DNA from: Galerina marginata | Lineage: Eukaryota > Basidiomycota > Agaricomycetes > Agaricales > Galerinaceae | Assembly: GCA_023014335.1 (NCBI GenBank) | Contig: JAECYW010000008.1 | Location: 682,001 to 746,000, forward strand | Length of the DNA stretch: 64,000 nt | Direction of reading: 5' to 3' | Shown here: positions 24,787 through 36,373 of the stretch, one piece after another | How the letters are laid out: every line of letters starts with the position of its first letter | Position numbering within the stretch: position 1 is the first letter of the stretch | Notes under the pieces: model-generated | What the model was told of the DNA's origin: nothing | The model's input: the letters and a program-made list of their open reading frames with translations, nothing else | The model's database searches: none | Program-made: the position numbers and the translations under genes

Positions 24787-27624
24787 GGCGAGGTGAGCGA
24801 AACAGTGGAGAAAGTGAATCTATGTCACTGGCAAAGTGTAACGGATCAGTACTCGCGGAGCTTCGGCAAACTCGGCAATCACTTCCTTTTGATATGAGGA
24901 CGACCCGGCGGAAGCTCATAAAAGCTATCTAGTTAATCCAGTCGTAATTTACGGAAGCTCGCGCAGGTACAGAAGTTGTTGTCTGGTGGTTGAGTCAGAC
25001 ATGTAACGAGGGGGATTAGATTTTCACCTGTGGAGAAGGTCTGTACGAAAGTCCGGATACAAACAGCCTCGTAGAGCTGGAAAAAGTCCGGACACGGACC
25101 TCTGGCCACAAAACATAGCTCGAGACAGAAAGGATTGCTAGAAACAACGTAAGCCAGTGAGTCCTACCAAAAGGTTCAGTTCTTATTTCGCAGCCCTCTT
25201 CTGGCCAAGCGGTAACTCGGCAAATAACGAACTGCGTTTTTTGGGGTACCAGTGGTTACGTCGTTCTCTGCCTTTCAGAGCACGATAATCACCAAGAATG
25301 AACAAGAAACCAACCAATTGGCAGGAAAATGTATCATGCAAGTTCATCAGTCAAACGGAGTCGACTGTTCACAACTATACAAAGAGGACCCACTGCGAAG
25401 CGGTATAGAGTCGTGTCCTGGGAAAAGGGAGTCTAAAATTCAATCCTATGGGTACTGTTAGAGTATGAAATGTAAGGTATCGCATGAGTAAACGCGCTAC
25501 GACATGGTGGTAAGAGATCAAAATGGACAACTCTTCTGGAACGAAGAGATGAAGGATCTGGACAACACGTGTAAATACCCGAATCGGGAACTCGAACCCT
25601 AACAGGCGTGTATCTTGGCATCCGAATATTGCTATACTTACCAGCTTTGCAGATTCCAGCGCAAGAAACTTATAAGAGCGTTCCTCCAACGATTTATTGC
25701 GTGCTTGAGACGACAACAGAGGTAAGAAAGTGAAGTACATAATACACTTGAACACCTGTTGACTAGCCACACAGTGTAGGGGTGTATCTTTGACTTGTAC
25801 AATTCTGCGTCGTGATTGTCGTCGGAGAGGGCGTCCGCGATGGTACGGTGACCACTGCATACGCTTATCGTTGAGGTTTTGCGATGTCCTGACTCTCGGT
25901 AAGTGGTGGCTCTTGTTTTAGAAGTGTAAAGAACTTACCCAAACTCGTTTACAGCCTTATTATGCAAACCCATCAGTAGTGAGGCTGCTTGTGCGTCGAC
26001 GACGGCATCGAAAGCTTAATGCGAGAGGTGTGAGGTATCGACATCGGGTTGGCAATTCGTGGAGCTGGATGGAAGGCCAATGAAATGTGAGGACAGGCTG
26101 TGTGGATGAGACGACGTGACCTTCAAAGCTTCAGGCCTCCCTCTCGGACCTCCTCACCCACTCACAGTCCTTCTTGAAAGGTGCTTCCGTGTCAATGACG
26201 GAGCTGAAAGTTGGATATAAAAGGAATTGGCGCCTGATTTGCGATTGGCGAAGCTGGATATTTAAAGTAAGCGAGCTGTACGAATTGGACGACAAGATAT
26301 TGACCTTCTCAAACTTTAGACCTTGTTATGCTCCCTAGTCGTCCTCTCGAGATGGCCATGAAGATCGCGAGTACTGCGAGCGATGTGAGCGACGTCGTTC
26401 AACCAATGGTTCGAGACTAACCTGTTTCGACCTCCAGCTCCCTTATCCCTTTCTCAACACCTCGACATTAACGTGCAGAACATATCGTGATTTTCTTTTC
26501 TATCATCGTAAGTTTCATATTTCACGAAGAGAGTATAAAAAGACTTACAAACTCGTTGACTGCCTAGTCCTCAAATCAACTTCAACTTTTCATACACTAC
26601 CGCCGTCGACAAACTCGTGCTCCTGACGCACACGGCACAGATGTTGAGAGATAGAGGCGGAGGTGAAGCCCTGGGTCTTAGTAAGTCGCACAAATCACAG
26701 GACACGGACCAATTGACTTACCAGCTTCCCTGACAGCTCTGATATGCCACCGAACATCTCCATCCAACCCCATTTCGTCATCGAAACCATCGAGAAGGTC
26801 AGAGAGGTACGGCGGGTATTGCAACATGCGAACGTTCTCAGAGGCGTCCACGCTTATCGACAAGGTAATCACTGGAGGCTGGTAAAAAAAGAATGGGATG
26901 AGTTCGGGTTGCAGGTTGCCGAGTAAGGATGGGCTTGATGTCTTGAAAACAAATACTAACCTCTCCATTAAGCCTAGACCAATAGAAATCCTGAGACTCG
27001 ATTTGGTGGTGCCATGAGGCCACTCGTCTAGGTGTCGGAGGACCGGCAAGGGTCATAGGACCCGCTGAGAGGAGTGAGCAAACTGGGATGAAATGGGACC
27101 GGTAAGGTCCTGTGGGGACGAACGAGCAGCAGACCAACGCATGATAGAAGGATGCTCTGGGTACACAAGAGAGTGGGCGAGAGCTGCGGAGATGAGGGAT
27201 GCAGGGTCCTGCTTTAACGACAACACTCACTTTGTCTGTTTAACCTGATAAACGATTATATCATCGAGGCTGGTGCGTTTATATCAACACTATCACCTGG
27301 TGCACTACTCATCTGACAAGATATAGGTTTAAGCATGCTCTGCGAAACGTCAAACCGTCTATCAAACAACATAATCTCCTGCCTCGAGGCTTGGGGTATC
27401 ACACCACCTGCAAGCAAACAGCAATCACTCGTTCTCTGCGCAGCGTATGAATGCATCGGAGCTTTGGAGTGTGGACGGTTCCACGCACGCTCATTGCGCA
27501 CGGTATAAGCCTTCAAAGCTTCACCTCTGCGTTGTGGTTTACCACTCACTCCCCAATACCTCCTTCCTGTACGTTCGACGTTTTTTCACTGTGCAATATT
27601 TATTAATTACATAGTTGATAGGAC
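24787..27624. other. Long stretch without a confident gene; minus-strand ORF fragments
   Basis: Holds the orphan duplication flank (to about 25230), then unassigned sequence. Minus-strand ORFs at 25375-25860, 26678-27049 and 26838-27230 overlap in a way typical of a multi-exon fungal gene (protein-like pieces LRHLDEWPHGTTKS, YPPYLSDLLDGFDDEMGLDG), with possible introns. I could not join a start to a stop. It may be a real unrecognised gene or a relic. A leader for the 27625 gene lies at its end. Confidence 0.3.
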
Positions 27625-29784
27625 ATGGCGGATTATCAGTCCAGAAGCCGAACTCAGTCTATTGCTCGACCCGCAGACGCTCAGTTCATGCCTCGAACGT
27701 CGCATTATTCACACCACAGTGTCGCGGATGATACAGCATCCTGGGTCTTCAATGCACAGCAGAACCCTCCTCCACTACCACCTCATGAACCAACCGCCTT
27801 TCGTACGCCACTCAAAGGGCCCAGGCCTCTTCCCAACCCGTATGCTCCTCCTCACCCAGGCCATGCGCAAGGTGCACTCCACGTCGTCAATACGACAGAG
27901 CCGTTTGAGAGCAGTGCCGCATCTTCACAGGATTACAGTGTTGGAGTAGCACGGCCTCGGAGGAAGAAATCTTTCGTTGGCGGTCTCTTCAAGGGCATTC
28001 GCAAGTTACCAAACGCAATGTTCGGAAGGTCGTCGAAGAACAGGCTGAAACGTCAAGTAACACTAGAAACGGTTGAAGGCACTTCAAGCAGCGTCACGGG
28101 GATGACGACCGGGAATACTCTTCCTCTGTACACTTCCAACCCCGCGACTCCTATTACGGGACCTGGACCTTCTGGCTTACATGTTTCCTATCGGCCAGCT
28201 GAACCAACTATTCTCGAATCACCTACACCTGAAGTCGTGCGCCTTTCCGACACCCAATTCCAACAAAAACGCCCTTCCAGTTTCAGGGTCCCCCCTCCTC
28301 CGTCTGATTCCATCGAACCAGAGGAGAACAGCCAACTTTTCTCTCGGGATCGGCCCCGTTTCAACGAACACCTCTCGAGCGAGGAGGGCTCAATTAGTAG
28401 CAATCCTGCAGAACGAACGACAGTGATGGTGTACGATCGCGAATCACGCTACTATGACCAGAACCAGCAAGAACCTACAGCCTCGCACCCTGTCCCACAG
28501 CAGGTCAGCAGCCCCGGGCTCTCGTATGTCTCGGAGCACCTCACTCTTGCTCCAGTTCGTCCGGCGTCGTTTCATAGTATACATGCGCAGGCGCCTCCTC
28601 CAATTGAGATTCCACAGCGGGCACCGACTCCAGCAGCTGCGCCACGAGTATCGTATGCACCCCAAGCGCCTCCGCAGCGTGCAACTCCGCAATCTTTAAT
28701 CCCAGGAGCCTTTCCTGCACCATCACCTCCTCCGGCTGATCTTCCAGTTCAGCAGGCCGACCTACAACCACCACCGCCACACGTTGATGCACGTCCTGTC
28801 GAAGCCGTCGAGTCTCCCGTTACTGCTCACCCCGGACCGACAGCTGATTATCTCAAAATGACATTATCACCCCAGCCAACTTCACACAACACGGTCACGA
28901 CTCGGACTAGAACGTCGTATTTCCGGGACCCATCGTTTACCTCTGACCTCAGTCCAGTCGAGAGGTTCTTCAAAATGCTCTACCACATGCCGTGGATCTC
29001 GCACGACCGTGTCACGGTGGATTACCTACCTGGAGAGGGCTTGGGAAAGATGAAGAAACGCAAGTTCAGGCCGATGTCGTCTTGGTACAAGTCCATGATG
29101 TCAAGGTCGAGGAGGAGCAGTGCTACGCTCGATCTGCTGAGCAATGGAACGGGAACGCAAGCTTCGAGTTTAGGAGCGAGTCTCGCGTTGGATTTTGGGT
29201 CGCCTCTCTTGGGGTCGAGGAGTCAGAGGTCGGCCGAGAAAAAGCGGACTGGCCACCATAAGTCCCATCATCATTCTTCGTCTCGTCATCATCATCACCA
29301 TCACAGCAGCCATCAGAGGAGGCGGCATACGACTACGACTATGGACACCACTGATAGTGAAGCGCAGAAATACGACGAAAAACGCTCAATTAGCCCTCTC
29401 ATGCCAGCGGTGTACCCATTTCAGTATCCTTCCTATCCTTACCAGGCATTCCCATCGTTTCCTATGCCCGCTCCTCCCGTTGCCCCATTTCAACCTCAAG
29501 GACAAGCTCCGCAAAACCAGGCCAGAGAACGTCCTGTTTCTCCGCGCGGCCCACGTGGCGAACAGCAGCAGCAGCAGCCTATGATGTACGCACCAGCGGG
29601 ATATGGTGCATATCAACCTATGATGGCTCCGCCACAGGTGTATGTCCTGCATGCTGCCCCGGGTCCGTCTGCCCATATGAACCCTCTCATTCCTCCTGCT
29701 CTTATCCCTGGCGCAGGTCACAATGAGCAAAGTCACGATTTACAGGTGGCAACTCGAGACCAGAAACTTCCTGGGTCGTTCTAG
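27625..29784 (+). CDS. Proline/histidine-rich, low-complexity protein (paralog of 4358-6385)
   Basis: Uninterrupted ORF of 719 residues starting MADYQSRSRTQS. It shares three islands with the inverted paralog 21 kb away: the SWVFNAQQNPPPLPP-like N-terminal block, a basic KSFVGGLFKGIRKLP block near residue 115, and the block DPSFTSDLSPVERFFKMLY (about residue 435) followed by HDRVTVDYLPGEG. Between the islands it is Pro/Ala/Gln-rich and disordered. A run of histidines (about residues 545-565, SHHHSSSRHHHHHH) precedes a Tyr/Pro-rich tail. The His run is absent from the paralog. Function unknown. Confidence 0.78.
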   Translation: MADYQSRSRTQSIARPADAQFMPRTSHYSHHSVADDTASWVFNAQQNPPPLPPHEPTAFRTPLKGPRPLPNPYAPPHPGHAQGALHVVNTTEPFESSAASSQDYSVGVARPRRKKSFVGGLFKGIRKLPNAMFGRSSKNRLKRQVTLETVEGTSSSVTGMTTGNTLPLYTSNPATPITGPGPSGLHVSYRPAEPTILESPTPEVVRLSDTQFQQKRPSSFRVPPPPSDSIEPEENSQLFSRDRPRFNEHLSSEEGSISSNPAERTTVMVYDRESRYYDQNQQEPTASHPVPQQVSSPGLSYVSEHLTLAPVRPASFHSIHAQAPPPIEIPQRAPTPAAAPRVSYAPQAPPQRATPQSLIPGAFPAPSPPPADLPVQQADLQPPPPHVDARPVEAVESPVTAHPGPTADYLKMTLSPQPTSHNTVTTRTRTSYFRDPSFTSDLSPVERFFKMLYHMPWISHDRVTVDYLPGEGLGKMKKRKFRPMSSWYKSMMSRSRRSSATLDLLSNGTGTQASSLGASLALDFGSPLLGSRSQRSAEKKRTGHHKSHHHSSSRHHHHHHSSHQRRRHTTTTMDTTDSEAQKYDEKRSISPLMPAVYPFQYPSYPYQAFPSFPMPAPPVAPFQPQGQAPQNQARERPVSPRGPRGEQQQQQPMMYAPAGYGAYQPMMAPPQVYVLHAAPGPSAHMNPLIPPALIPGAGHNEQSHDLQVATRDQKLPGSF

Positions 29785-30220
29785 GCTGATGTTTGGCGAA
29801 TACGATCGTCAATTGACACATTTATGTATGCCGCAGCTTTTCCTGCTTTGTATTTCTACTTGAAGGTGCTTAAATCGTGCCTACAGCTAGCTTGAATTAT
29901 GTGATTATGTACCTCAATGTTTAACAATTTTTCTGGGAGTTTTCTCTCTTTCAACCTTTTGGACACGATCCAGGATCGCGTGGGTGGCTATGCAATTACG
30001 TAGAACTTGATCATGCCAGCCAACACGTTGATCGGGACGTCAACGCATCAATACCTTCTCCGAACGCGAAGACTTTTCCTCCAGTAAAAGTTTTATCTCG
30101 GTGTCGAGTGAGTAGACTTAATCCTATTATTTCACCCACTGGCACTCATTCACTATGTCTTTCTCATCCATCTTGCTCAGATTGCCCATTGCCTAAGCCT
30201 TACAGTTTTCTGCCACTGTC

Positions 30221-31296
30221 ATGAGCGTCGTTAAGTCACTAAACTCGGTCGACGACAAGCCAATAACCGAAACCAACACAGAAGACCCCAGCCTCCATGT
30301 GGAGGACGGCCTATGGCTTGAAGACGGCAATGTGATAATTCAAGCAGGTCGCAGTCTCTTTCGGGTCCATCGTGGAATCCTAGCCGCCCATTCAACTTTT
30401 TTCAAGAAACGCTTCGAACACACCAGCGTAAATGGGTCAACTTCCGTTGTTTCTGCGGTACAAGGCTTGACGGTCGATGAGGATTCTTCAGAGTTTAGAG
30501 TTCTACTTTTAGGAATCTACGATCCGAAGTAAGCATTTGTGGTGCTTCAACCTGTTGACCGTCGTAATGATCCTCTTCATCCACCTTTGGTAATAGTTTC
30601 TACGGAAGTCCGCCATCCAAGGTCTCACTGCGGGATACCCTCATAATGGCACGCATGAGTAGCAAATACAGTGTTGATTTTCTCTTCCAACGGGCCATGA
30701 ATCACCTTTCTCTCTCTTTCCCGACTTCTTTGGCCGAGTGGGACGACCCTTCTAAATCGACCATCGATTTGTCCAAGGCCACCGTATCTGACTTCATGGA
30801 AGCTTTCCGCACTTCCATCGAAACCAAGGCTAAGTGGCTCATACCCGCTGTCCTCTACGACTGCCTCACATTCAGTCTCGTCGACATTATGAATACCGAC
30901 ACATGGCGCCTCCATCACCATTCTCTGCCATCCTTGATCCAAGCCCACGCAAAGCACCGGCTGATGGACCGACGGACGCTTGCATTCTTCGCGCATCTTC
31001 CAGATGCTGCGTGTTACTCCAAGGATCATTGTCGTGAGGTGTCGAAACGGTGGTACCTTGAACGTCTCGAGGGAAGCGCGAACAATCCTCTTTCGAAGTT
31101 GTTCCGCAAGGCATGGGATAAATATCTCCAGAGCCTGTGTGATTTGTGTCTAAAACGGTGTTTAGAACGTCATCAGGGTACGAGGGAGGAAATATGGGAG
31201 GGCCTCCCGAAGGCTTATGGGTCAGAAAATGACTGGAACGCGCTTAATTCCCTCAAAGGAAATCTGCCAAATCATCTCAAAAACTCTGCGGCGTAA
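30221..31296 (+). CDS. BTB/POZ-domain protein
   Basis: Two exons, 30221-30528 and 30597-31296, join in phase (DPN|FYG) to 335 residues. The BTB/POZ core is at about residues 28-130: LWLEDGNVIIQAGRSLFRVHRGILAAHSTFFKKRF, with the family's D-G-x-[VI] start and F.VHR.ILA..S..F signature. The C-terminal region is the helical tail common in the large Agaricomycete BTB families (CLKRCLERHQGTREEIWEGLP). Such proteins are presumed dimerising adaptors, possibly for Cul3 ligases; the partner is unknown. It lies 435 bases downstream of the proline-rich gene on the same strand. Confidence 0.85.
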
Positions 31297-32007
31297 GATT
31301 GATTCTGGGCCCGTTTACATCCAATGCACTTCATCGACAGCGACCACCGATATGGTCTTCTCGTACTGTATGGATATGGGTTGTGGTCCCGAGTCCTCAC
31401 GCAGAAAGTGCTATAATTATGCGACGATCTTGTTTTTATAGGCAATAAACCAACATGTTGTTGTTGATTTCACTGTTGAGATCAATCGTGAAAACGTGAT
31501 GATCTAAATATCAGTCATAGGAAAGGGAGAAAAACTAAATTTCGGCTGACCACTACCTTGGGAAGGGGAAGATTGGGGGAAAATGGACGAGTATTCGACG
31601 AGTATTGTGAAAAGAATTGTACCTTCAGGCAAACAAAAAATTCCATACTTAATTGATCACAGGCCAAGAAATATAAGTTGTCATGCAAAGAAATTAAAGA
31701 TCTCATCTATTCCAAACAAGGACAGAGAGTACTCAATAAACTCACAAGTAATCAGGTTAGTGAAGTTTGAGCGAAGCTCTGTAGGGGTATTCGTTCAAAA
31801 TGGAAATGATTTCCTAAAGCGGAGATTTAAACCAACTTGTTCTCTTCAAGCGTGGCAAGGAACGATGAACTTTCTGATGGTCTACTACCACATACAACCT
31901 GGACACTGGTCTTCAACTGTGGAGGTACTTCTTCTAAGTCCTAAACTCTACGCTTTGCTGACTCTCATCCATGTATAAAGCTCGCCAAACGCGTTTCGTA
32001 GACTCTG
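31297..32007. other. Intergenic between BTB and NCA2-like genes
   Basis: AT-rich. One plus-strand ORF (31583-31978) shows no domain and has the composition of non-coding DNA. No gene supported. Confidence 0.4.
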
Positions 32008-34296
32008 ATGCCCGCCGAATTTGTGGTCCATTTTACGCGCTTTCTGGAGCTTTCGACCTCAAGACCAGGGTCACCCTTGCAGTCACCCGTGGGCGATAAA
32101 GGGCCAATCGACTTTTCAACCTCGGATACGACAAATTCGCGAAAATCTGCACTCCATGCCTTGTTGGTATCGCTGAACCAAAACGCAGTTCCCTTAGACG
32201 AGATTCACCACTCTCTCAACTCGCTGCAGGACATCCTTCGCTCTAGAGGCTCTATTAGCGCTAGAAAGGCCGATGATAAGGAATATGTTTCGAATTCGAC
32301 TTTAGACTCCGAGGAGGCAGCCTTGGAAGCAGCAATCGTCGGAAAGTTGACGGTTGGGTTATATTGCAACGCTTTGGATATGTACCTCGCCCAAGCCACG
32401 GAGGTTGAAGCAGAGGCGGAGTGGTGGGCTGACGTTGAGGCATCGCGGCTGGGAGTCGCCCTGTACTTTATCGAAAGTACTTTCTAATCGTCCATATTTC
32501 CGAGTCATTACTGATTGATCATTTTGTTTTCGTACAGCTCTCCCAATTCGCTTGTTCAATGTCGCAAAAACCATAGTCCGAACAATACACGCTCACCGAC
32601 TTCCTCTGAATCTTTCCACCCTTTCGCCTTCCTCCCTTCGTGCCCTCTTCTATTCGCCTTCGCGCTTTACACTTCAGCCAGGTCTGCTCACAACGACTTG
32701 CTTCCCTCACTTACGACATCAGCAATCTTTGAGCCTCGCAGTGCTCTTGCCCTCTTCAACCTCCTCCTCCTTATCGCAGCTTGAGATCTCGACCTCGAGC
32801 TCAAGTACAACAAGAAGATTCATCAGCACAATAACTAGGTCTCTTCGAAGGTTGATGGAGTCCGCCAGTCTTGCACTCCGGTGCTTGAACCTGCCACTGG
32901 ACTTGACCAAGCAAGAGTGCAGATATAATAGGAAGGCACTAGAGCAGATCCGTGACGAGCGTGCTGAAGTGCTCGGGCAGCTCGCCCAACTGCGGACCCC
33001 ACTAGCCGGGCTGATAAAAAGCACATCGAGCATAGGGACAAACTCGCTAGCTCAGCGAGAACACACGTCGTTGCTTGACACTCTCAGTCGCGTTGTATCT
33101 CCAACGAGCATTTCGTCTTCCTCTTCTCCTATTGCCCCTCTAGAAACACTCTCCCAAACACTCCCCTCGACATCACAAACACACACCCAAACCCTGCGAC
33201 AACAAAACCTCCTTCGCCCATCGGCTCTAACACGGCTGTGGCCACGTCTCCTCGTATTCCCCCCTCTGGCTTTATACATCTACACGTCCCGGACATCATG
33301 GATACCGGCCCTCATCGACATGGCCAACGACGCTCAGGAGACAGTGCACGGGTTCATCCAGGGCTGGCTTGTCGAGCCGCTCCTAGGCGTTCTGCACACC
33401 GTGAGGGATGGTGGGAAGGGTATGGTATTAGTTCGAGATGAAGGCGTCAAGGCGGATTTGGAGGCATGCACATTCCTTTTTCATTGTAACTTTGATTTTA
33501 ACGACATCAACAGAGCCTGGAACGCATGACGCTCGCACTTGCTCGCGACAGCCTACATTACTCGCCGACACAACTGGAAGCATTGTCAGAGCAAGTAAGG
33601 ATGGGAGACCTCACGCCTGTGATGCAAGCCTACGAAGAAGACATCCGAAGCCCACTCCGATCAGCCCTGACAGGCACACTTCTGCGGAATGCGTTCATAC
33701 AGGTGCAAAAGGCCAAAGTACGTTCCTTTCTTAGTGATTTGTTTATCTACTAAAAGCCTTGACTGCAGGTTGACATCGACCAAGCTTTGACTGGCATCGA
33801 CCGACTTCTCAAATCCCAAGAGCTTACATTCGCCTTTGTTGGCGTAGCTCCTGCCCTAGCCATTGTCTGGGCTTTTACCGGCGTTATTGCTCGTGCCTGG
33901 AATGGCGGTGGCGATCGATACGGTGGACGGAAGAAGAGACGAGGTGTCTGGCAGCGAATGAGGTACATCCGCTCCTTCTAGTATCCCCGTCTACCAATTC
34001 TAATATTTCTCCTCAGACGAATCGAGCGTATCCTGATCCTGCAGCCCTCCAATACCCAAACCAGCTCAGAATCCCAAGCGCCAATAGCCCCTCTGCCAAC
34101 TGGTTTGCTCATCCTCTCGCTCACGCGGGTGCGGTCGTACGCCCTCAAGTACCTCCCGCCGGACATCCAGGCGCCCTTCCTCGAGGATCTGGGCGATTTG
34201 GAAGATACGCAGCTGGACAGAGAGGCGAAGTTGAGGATTGTGGAGAGGATGTGGAGGTGTTGGGGTCAAGGGCAGAGGAGGGTGATTAGGCAATGA
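32008..34296 (+). CDS. NCA2: NCA2-like mitochondrial membrane protein
   Basis: NCA2 in yeast is a nuclear gene needed for proper expression of mitochondrial ATP synthase subunits 6 and 8. Five exons join in phase: 32008-32476, 32538-33463, 33514-33717, 33769-33962, 34017-34296, giving 690 residues. Family features: the KADLE|SLERM join, the DLTPVMQAYEEDIRSPLRSAL segment, a hydrophobic span (FAFVGVAPALAIVWAFTGVI), and the C-terminal RSYALKYLPP...FLEDLGDLED...RIVERMWRCWG. Intron 2 begins GC rather than GT (GAG|GCATGC, 33464) and ends CAG. The join restores the family sequence, so a GC-AG intron is the best reading. An N-terminal targeting signal is not obvious. Confidence 0.88.
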
Positions 34297-34469
34297 TATG
34301 TTCTCGAGTACTTATCGCAGTATGTAGCGGTATATCCTCAAGATCGAAAGGCGCTCATTTTGCCTTGCAGAGGTAACCAGGGATTTATGGGTTTTATTGC
34401 GCAATCACATGATTATCGCACCAAATCTTTTTTTTTGTTGACATTTGGAGAGATAATCTTGCTGCATAT

Positions 34470-34492
34470 GGAAATCATTTCCGTTTTCGACC
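34470..34492 (+). promoter_or_regulatory. Upstream block shared by both SDR genes
   Basis: A 23-base block matching 54228-54250 at 22 of 23 positions, located 154 bases before the copy 1 start (152 before copy 2). The surrounding sequence is much more diverged. This is consistent with a retained promoter element or 5' UTR segment. Confidence 0.45.
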
Positions 34493-34623
34493 TGCCCCCA
34501 CTGACCGGCCGATTACTACCATGCACTTATGTAATTTCCGCCGACACGCGGCTTCTGGCATACGTGTTTCTTCGGGGCACCACCATCGTGGAGATAAATG
34601 CAGTCGCCGATGACGCCTCGTAT

Positions 34624-35711
34624 ATGTTCCTCTTGACCTCCGTCGTCGTCTCTGTTCTTGCCCTTATCACCTTCTACTTCACGCGAACCGAAAACATGCC
34701 TTCACTAGCCACAATCCGTGCAGCCAATGCTGCGTTCAGGCACTCCTCAGCCTCCCCCCCTGTCGCAGTTTTTGTAGGGGGTACCTCTGGAATCGGCGAG
34801 GGTATGGCTTTGACCTTCGCCGAGCACACGAAAGGGAACAGCAACATTGTTATTGTCGGGCGAAATCGCGCTGCAGCTGAAAAGATCTTCGCCTCCATGC
34901 CTGCACCGCCTTCGGGCAGCGATAAAGCTGCCAGAGAGTTCGTCCAATGCGACGTTTCACTCATGAAGAACATTCAGACTGCAACGAAGGACATCCTCGC
35001 GCGGTATCCCAAGATCAACTACCTGGTGATGTCACCTGGTATGCTGACGCTCTCGGGGCGCGATGAGACCTCGGAGGGCATCGACAAGAAGCTTGCGCTG
35101 CACTATTACGCGCGTTGGAAGTTCGCTCATGACTTGCTTCCGGCGGTACAAAAAGCGAAGGACGAGGGCGAGGAGGGTGTCGTGATGAGCGTTCTGTCTG
35201 CTGGTCAAGGAGGGGCTGCCAATTTGGACGACTTAGCACTGAAGAAGACCTATTCGCTAGCAAATGCGGCACTGGCGGCCTCAACCTATACCGACTTAAT
35301 GATGGAGGTCAGCCTTAACTTACTTGCTCTCTTACCTTTTTCTCCATACTTATGAAGTTAAACCTTCAGTCGTTCGCCCAGCAAGCACCGAACGTTACTT
35401 TCATTCATGGTTACCCAGGATTCGTGCGGACACCCCTCATGACCACCTCAAATACCGCTTTGATACGCGGCCTTTCATCTGTTCTCCTTCCCCTCGTTCG
35501 TCCTTTCTCTATTTCGGGAGAGGAATGCAGCCAGTACATGTGGAACGCTGTCTATAACACAGCAACGAAACCTGGTGTCTGGCGTACAGGTGCCCGTGGA
35601 GAGGACCTGGGGAAGAAGGGGTATTCCAGCAATGAGAGTATTAGGGATAAGGTGTGGGAGCATACTGTACAGGTCATGAAGGATGCTATGGCTGTGCCCG
35701 AATCCCAGTGA
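34624..35711 (+). CDS. Short-chain dehydrogenase/reductase-like protein, copy 1
   Basis: Two exons, 34624-35307 and 35370-35711, join in phase to 341 residues. The start at 34624 gives a membrane anchor (MFLLTSVVVSVLALITFYF) that copy 2 also conserves; an internal Met at 34696 is the alternative. The Rossmann cofactor motif is FVGGTSGIGEG (TGxxxGIG class), followed by an NNIVIVGRNR-type strand. The NAG-equivalent is VMSPGM. Ser in VMSVLSAG fits the catalytic strand position. The canonical YxxxK is not clear: candidate tyrosines (HYYARWK, KKTYSLANAAL) do not give a standard spacing, so activity is uncertain. It is close to terpene synthase 2, which may or may not be meaningful. Confidence 0.82.
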
Positions 35712-36371
35712 AGGGCGGAACCGCGGAGTGAGGGCTGGATAGGCGATTATCGGTTATCGTTCAATCCCACGTCTGGATTATAGAGGTGACATTACCATTC
35801 CTCCTGCTGCAAGGTGGAGCTCATCCTTCGACATGGCAGATGGTCCTCTACCTATCTATCAGTCAAACTACGTTCCGCGCGTCACGCTGATTAATCTATA
35901 CTCTGATTCTCGATTAATGAGCTCCATAATATACCTTCCTCCATCTACAGTTATCAGATAAATTTTCTCGACGACCATTGCGTGAACGAGTCTTCGATTT
36001 TTGATCCCTGTTGGCTAGTCTTTCCTGCATAGAATGTACAGCGAGCTCCGCTATTTTCCTTCGCATGAAGTTCAAATAATTTTCCATAAGTAGTAGATCT
36101 CTGCGCATTCATATAAAGATGAAACTTATCAATGTAGAATAATGTATGTAAGGACGGCCGTCCTTAGTACAAATTATTTCAGTGGGAGTAGAACGAACAC
36201 TGAAAGTTAGGAAGTTAAAAAGTAGGGATGTACTCTACATTATTGTCGCAAGAATCGTGATCATGAGCCAAGAACGGCGGATTGATAAAAATAGATCACA
36301 GTCGCGTCCTATAAATAGGACTCATAATTGGGTCCACTCCGCTGCAGTGTGAAAAGGGTGAAATTAAGTGG
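35712..36371. other. Intergenic; holds an 18-bp palindrome
   Basis: No ORF of note. A perfect palindrome lies at 36149-36166 (arm TAAGGACGG). Another inverted arrangement, GTCCTAT-AA-ATAGGAC, lies near 36305-36320 and has a counterpart at 38340-38359. Confidence 0.4.
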
Positions 36372-36373
36372 TA

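Larger units (their letters stand above)
21800..25230. repeat. Tandem duplication of an HNH-gene unit, with a third flank copy
   Basis: The unit is gene plus 5' and 3' flanks. A shared flank block occurs at about 23441-23510 and again at about 25148-25215, with the common core CCCTCTTCTGGCCAAGCGGT and a TAAGCCAG(C/T)GAGTCC start. A related downstream block recurs at 21810-22150 and 23500-23640. This gives two full units and an orphan third flank, as expected after unequal crossing-over. Confidence 0.6.
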
